DNA from: Balaenoptera acutorostrata
Taxonomy: Eukaryota > Chordata > Mammalia > Artiodactyla > Balaenopteridae
NCBI RefSeq assembly: GCF_949987535.1
Contig: NC_080075.1
Span: 6,184,606 to 6,248,605, forward strand
Direction of reading: 5' to 3'
DNA length: 64,000 bases
Shown: positions 61,281 through 64,000 of the stretch, in pieces
Layout: every line of letters begins with the position of its first letter
How positions within the stretch are numbered: position 1 is the first letter of the stretch
Program-made: the position numbers and the translations under genes
The notes under the pieces: generated by a model
Told to the model about the DNA's origin: nothing
The model's database searches: none
The model's input: only the letters and a program-made list of their open reading frames with translations

Positions 61281-61394
61281 GTGGAGGACTCACTCACGTC
61301 CTTCTGGAAGTCTCTGCAGCAGGACACAGTCATGCTCATGTCGTTGCCTGACGTGTGCCAGCTCCCTAAATGCTACGACAGACAGCTGTACAAG
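61281..61394 (+). CDS. RFX8: RFX8 coding exon 8
   Basis: The acceptor is ctttacatcag and the donor GTAGGA at 61395. The exon encodes residues 201-238, [20 protein letters not shown] continuing [18 protein letters not shown]. The FWKSL and CD..LY patterns correspond to the extended conserved region (B/C regions) that follows the DNA-binding domain in RFX proteins. Length is 114 nt, phase 0 to 0. Confidence 0.95.
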
Positions 61395-62579
61395 GTAGGA
61401 GGAAGTTCCTTCGACGTGCTGGTTTGTATCCTTCCCAGAAATTGGTTCCAGATGCTGGGGTTAGACCCGCAGCCCTCACTCTCGGCGGTGTCCGCGGGGT
61501 TGGAGAAAATGGAGAAGGTCTCCTCCTAAGACCTTCTGAGGAGTCAGTCGTGGGGCCCCTGGACCGGTGAGCCTTGGATCTTTCCCTAAGACTCAGCTTT
61601 TCTTTCTGAATTCACTGAGAATCTGAGTTACCTCATGTAGAGAAAAAGCCAGTACACATGGTGACCTGTGGCTCTGGTGACCCGTGAACCCTGAACTGAG
61701 TCAGGGTTCTTCCTCTGATATTTCAGCAAAAGAGAGCTTTTTAAAAGGAGTAATTGGAGTAGTTGCTTTGCATTGTATATACCTGCCAGGGCTTGTGGGT
61801 TTGTTTTTTTAAGCTCTGGAGTGATTATTATAGTTTGGGGGTCGATTATATATAATTTCTACAGTGCAAATGTGTTCCCCTTGAGCTAGTCATGAACTTT
61901 GACCTTTTATTATTTTCTTAGGAAAAAAAATCCAGGGCTTCTAAATTTTTACCACAAAGGTTGAAAACTGGAGGCTGGGTCCAGCCCTTACATATTTTGG
62001 GTTGACCTCCCCTCCTTGCCCCCCGTATTGGCCAGCATTTGTGTTGTTTAAATTTTTTTTTTTTTAATTTATTTATGGCTGTGTTGGGTCTTCATTTCTG
62101 TGCGAGGGCTTTCTCCAGTTGTGGCAAGTGGGGGCCACTCTTCATCGCGGTGCGCGGGCCTCTCACTATCGCGGCCTCTCTTGTTGCGGAGCACAGGCTC
62201 CAGACGCGCAGGCTCAGTAGTCGTGGCTCACGGGCCCAGTTGCTCCGCGGCATGTGGGATCTTCCCAGACCAGGGCTCGAACCCGTGTCCCCTACATTGG
62301 CAGGCAGATTCTCAACCACTGCGCCACCAGGGAAGCCCCTGTTTAAATTTTTGAATCAGTTATCAATACTTGGAAATCTTGGAAAGAATTCCGATTCTGG
62401 CTTCTCCAGCCTGATGTCCTGCCCAGTGGGCAGTGGCCAGGGCTGCGAGGTGGCCGAGCCCTCAGCAGGTGGAGACCCGGCCTCTCTCTCTGTCTGTGGC
62501 TCACGTGACCTGCGGCCACTCGTAACCAGAGGCCGTGCACACCGGCCGGCAGGCACATGTCTTGACACTTCCGTTGTAG
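61395..62579 (+). other. RFX8: RFX8 intron 8 (1.2 kb)
   Basis: GTAGGA...TTGTAG. It holds one long SINE near its middle; no feature was recognised in the rest. Confidence 0.85.
62058..62339 (-). mobile_element. CHR-type SINE, long form, antisense
   Basis: ggctgtgttgggtcttcatt, 'tctcttgttgcggagcacag', 'gcatgtgggatcttcccaga' and ccaccagggaagccc. A perfect 13-bp duplication tgtttaaattttt lies at 62045-62057 and 62340-62352. The SINE sits only 240 bp upstream of exon 9. Confidence 0.93.
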
Positions 62580-62730
62580 GGAATTGAGGACGTTCTCCTT
62601 CATGACTTTTTGGAAGATGTTTCTATTCAGCATCTGGACTCTGTCCAGTCGTTCAGTAAGAAGTTTCAGCTGTGGCCCCTCACTGCTTTGGAAGGTTTTC
62701 CGGCCCTCTTACAGCTCTCCAAGCGCAGAG
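62580..62730 (+). CDS. RFX8: RFX8 coding exon 9 (last exon in window)
   Basis: The acceptor is cttccgttgtag and the donor GTAGGT at 62731. The exon encodes residues 239-288, beginning [20 protein letters not shown] and ending [10 protein letters not shown], plus one base of the next codon. [11 protein letters not shown] corresponds to the 'iLiPdvL' helix seen in other RFX proteins. It ends in phase 1, so the next exon must begin with two bases; it lies beyond 64000. Confidence 0.93.
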
Positions 62731-64000
62731 GTAGGTTTCGACGGACAACATGATGCTGTGAGAGTCGATGAACTTCCCACGTGGGGCAGGCCTCCTCCCC
62801 TCTTGTGTTAACTCTGTCCTCAGGCACTAAACTGCAGTCCTCAAGGCCTGGCCGCTTCGGCTCGCCCGGCTTTGCCTGTAGTGCCCACAGGGGACGCCTG
62901 TGCAGATATACCCACACCCTATTACCGTTGCCCCCTGGTGAATCGCGGCGGGGCCGAGGGAACGGGGAGGTAGGAAAGGGCAAGGGGGAGGCGGGCCGTG
63001 CCTCCGCTCTCTTGAGCCAGCAGCGCTCAGCTCACTGCCCAGCCAAGCGGCGCCGGCGAGGGCTCCGGCCCCAGCATCCTCCCGCCTCTCTGTGCTCTGG
63101 GTGGGCCCCCCGCGAGGCTCGGAGATTATCTCGCCCTCCGTAGAAATTCCCGCCCGTAGCCTGACCTGCTCAGCTCCAGGCCGCCAGGCCTCACACGCAC
63201 GTGGTTCCAGTCACCCTGGTGACTTTCCCCCCATCCGGCCGCCAGGGCGCAGTGTCTGAACACCACCCGCTGTCGCAGAAGGCTGTTCGTCCGCTCGAGC
63301 CTGCGACGGCTTCCTCCTGGGAGCCCGAGCTGTTCTGCTGGCTGTCCCCGGCCTCCCTGCATCTGACCCCGTGGTATCCCTCCAGCTCCGTGGCCCTTGT
63401 GAACGCCAGCACACACCCACTGTGGGGGTCGCGTGTTTTACGGTCCTGGAAATTCCCGGTTTTCTCCCTCCTGCCTTTGTGAGGTTCTCCATCACTGCCT
63501 CTAGCTCTCCCCGCCCGCCAAGCCCTCACCACTTCCTTCCCTTCCCCTCTGCAGGCCTGCCACCCTTGCACCCTGTGCGCTCTCTCCCCCGAGGGCCCGC
63601 AGAACAGGCCACATCTAACCTTCACCCACCCCTGGCATCCCCAGCACCCCGGGCTGTGTTGATCCCTGTCTGACCCACTTGGAAAAGTTCACATGCCCAG
63701 GCTGGGCCCTCGGGCCCGTGTGATTGCCAGCCAAGAAGGCAGCAGGAAGGGTCCTGCAGAGAGAAAGTGAGGTCTGGAACTTGCTGGGAAAGGGGGCGCA
63801 TGAAAGGGGTCCAGTTTTCCGGTGGCCCCTTCACCACCTGCGCTAATCCCAGCCCTTTGGCTCTCCAAACCCCCTCTAGGATCTTCAGTAGCTTCCTAGT
63901 TGATGGGCCTGCCTGCAGCCTTGCCCCACCTCGGTCACACGCCCTTCCCCTCCCAGCAGGTGCTCTATAACAGCGGTTCGATCAATTAACAACTGTCCAC
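62731..64000 (+). other. RFX8: RFX8 intron 9 (start only)
   Basis: GTAGGT at 62731; the acceptor lies outside the window. The sequence is GC-rich, with raised CpG density at about 62940-63330, and frames up to 144 codons on both strands that lack family motifs. No repeat was recognised. Confidence 0.7.

Overview
This is mammalian nuclear DNA, almost certainly from a whale or dolphin. The strongest clue is fifteen tRNA-derived SINEs of the CHR type (head 'cttccctggtgg', then 'ggttcgatccc', 'gatcccacatgccg' and an A-rich tail), which are known from Cetacea and hippos. Cetartiodactyl-type L1 3' ends support this. The SINE subtypes look like older CHR forms, which could mean a baleen or other early-branching whale, but that is only an impression.

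The only gene I can support is RFX8, a member of the RFX winged-helix transcription factor family, on the + strand. Its first nine coding exons lie at 14206-14279, 20968-21091, 29656-29717, 30947-31033, 53765-53828, 57860-57970, 58577-58654, 61281-61394 and 62580-62730. All introns are GT-AG and all phases fit, giving 288 codons plus one base with no stop or frameshift. Exons 1-4 encode the RFX DNA-binding domain and exons 5-9 the start of the RFX extended region. The rest of the gene (roughly half of the protein) lies beyond the right edge.

Layout: 1-13.9 kb is intergenic sequence upstream of RFX8, made of old L1, MIR, L2 and hAT remnants, a SINE at 5.7 kb, a pile of antisense L1 3' ends at 11.1-13.1 kb, and a SINE nested in a MER5-like transposon at 13.4-13.8 kb. 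A CpG island covering the promoter and exon 1 lies at about 13.93-14.43 kb. Intron 1 holds an antisense ERV1-like solo LTR, an L1 and a MaLR-like LTR split by a SINE. Intron 2 holds L2, hAT, L1 and MIR remnants. Intron 4 (22.7 kb) is a dense nest of L1 and SINE insertions, many with clear target-site duplications (TSDs), plus a large CA/CT microsatellite. Introns 5-9 hold L2, MaLR-like and SINE copies.

I found no RNA gene, CRISPR array, operon or novel multi-gene system. The most interesting observations are retrotransposition details (one target site present three times; a probable L1 3' transduction), an in-frame alternative splice donor in RFX8 exon 7, substitutions in the RFX8 DNA-binding wing, and an inverted pair of purine/pyrimidine microsatellites.
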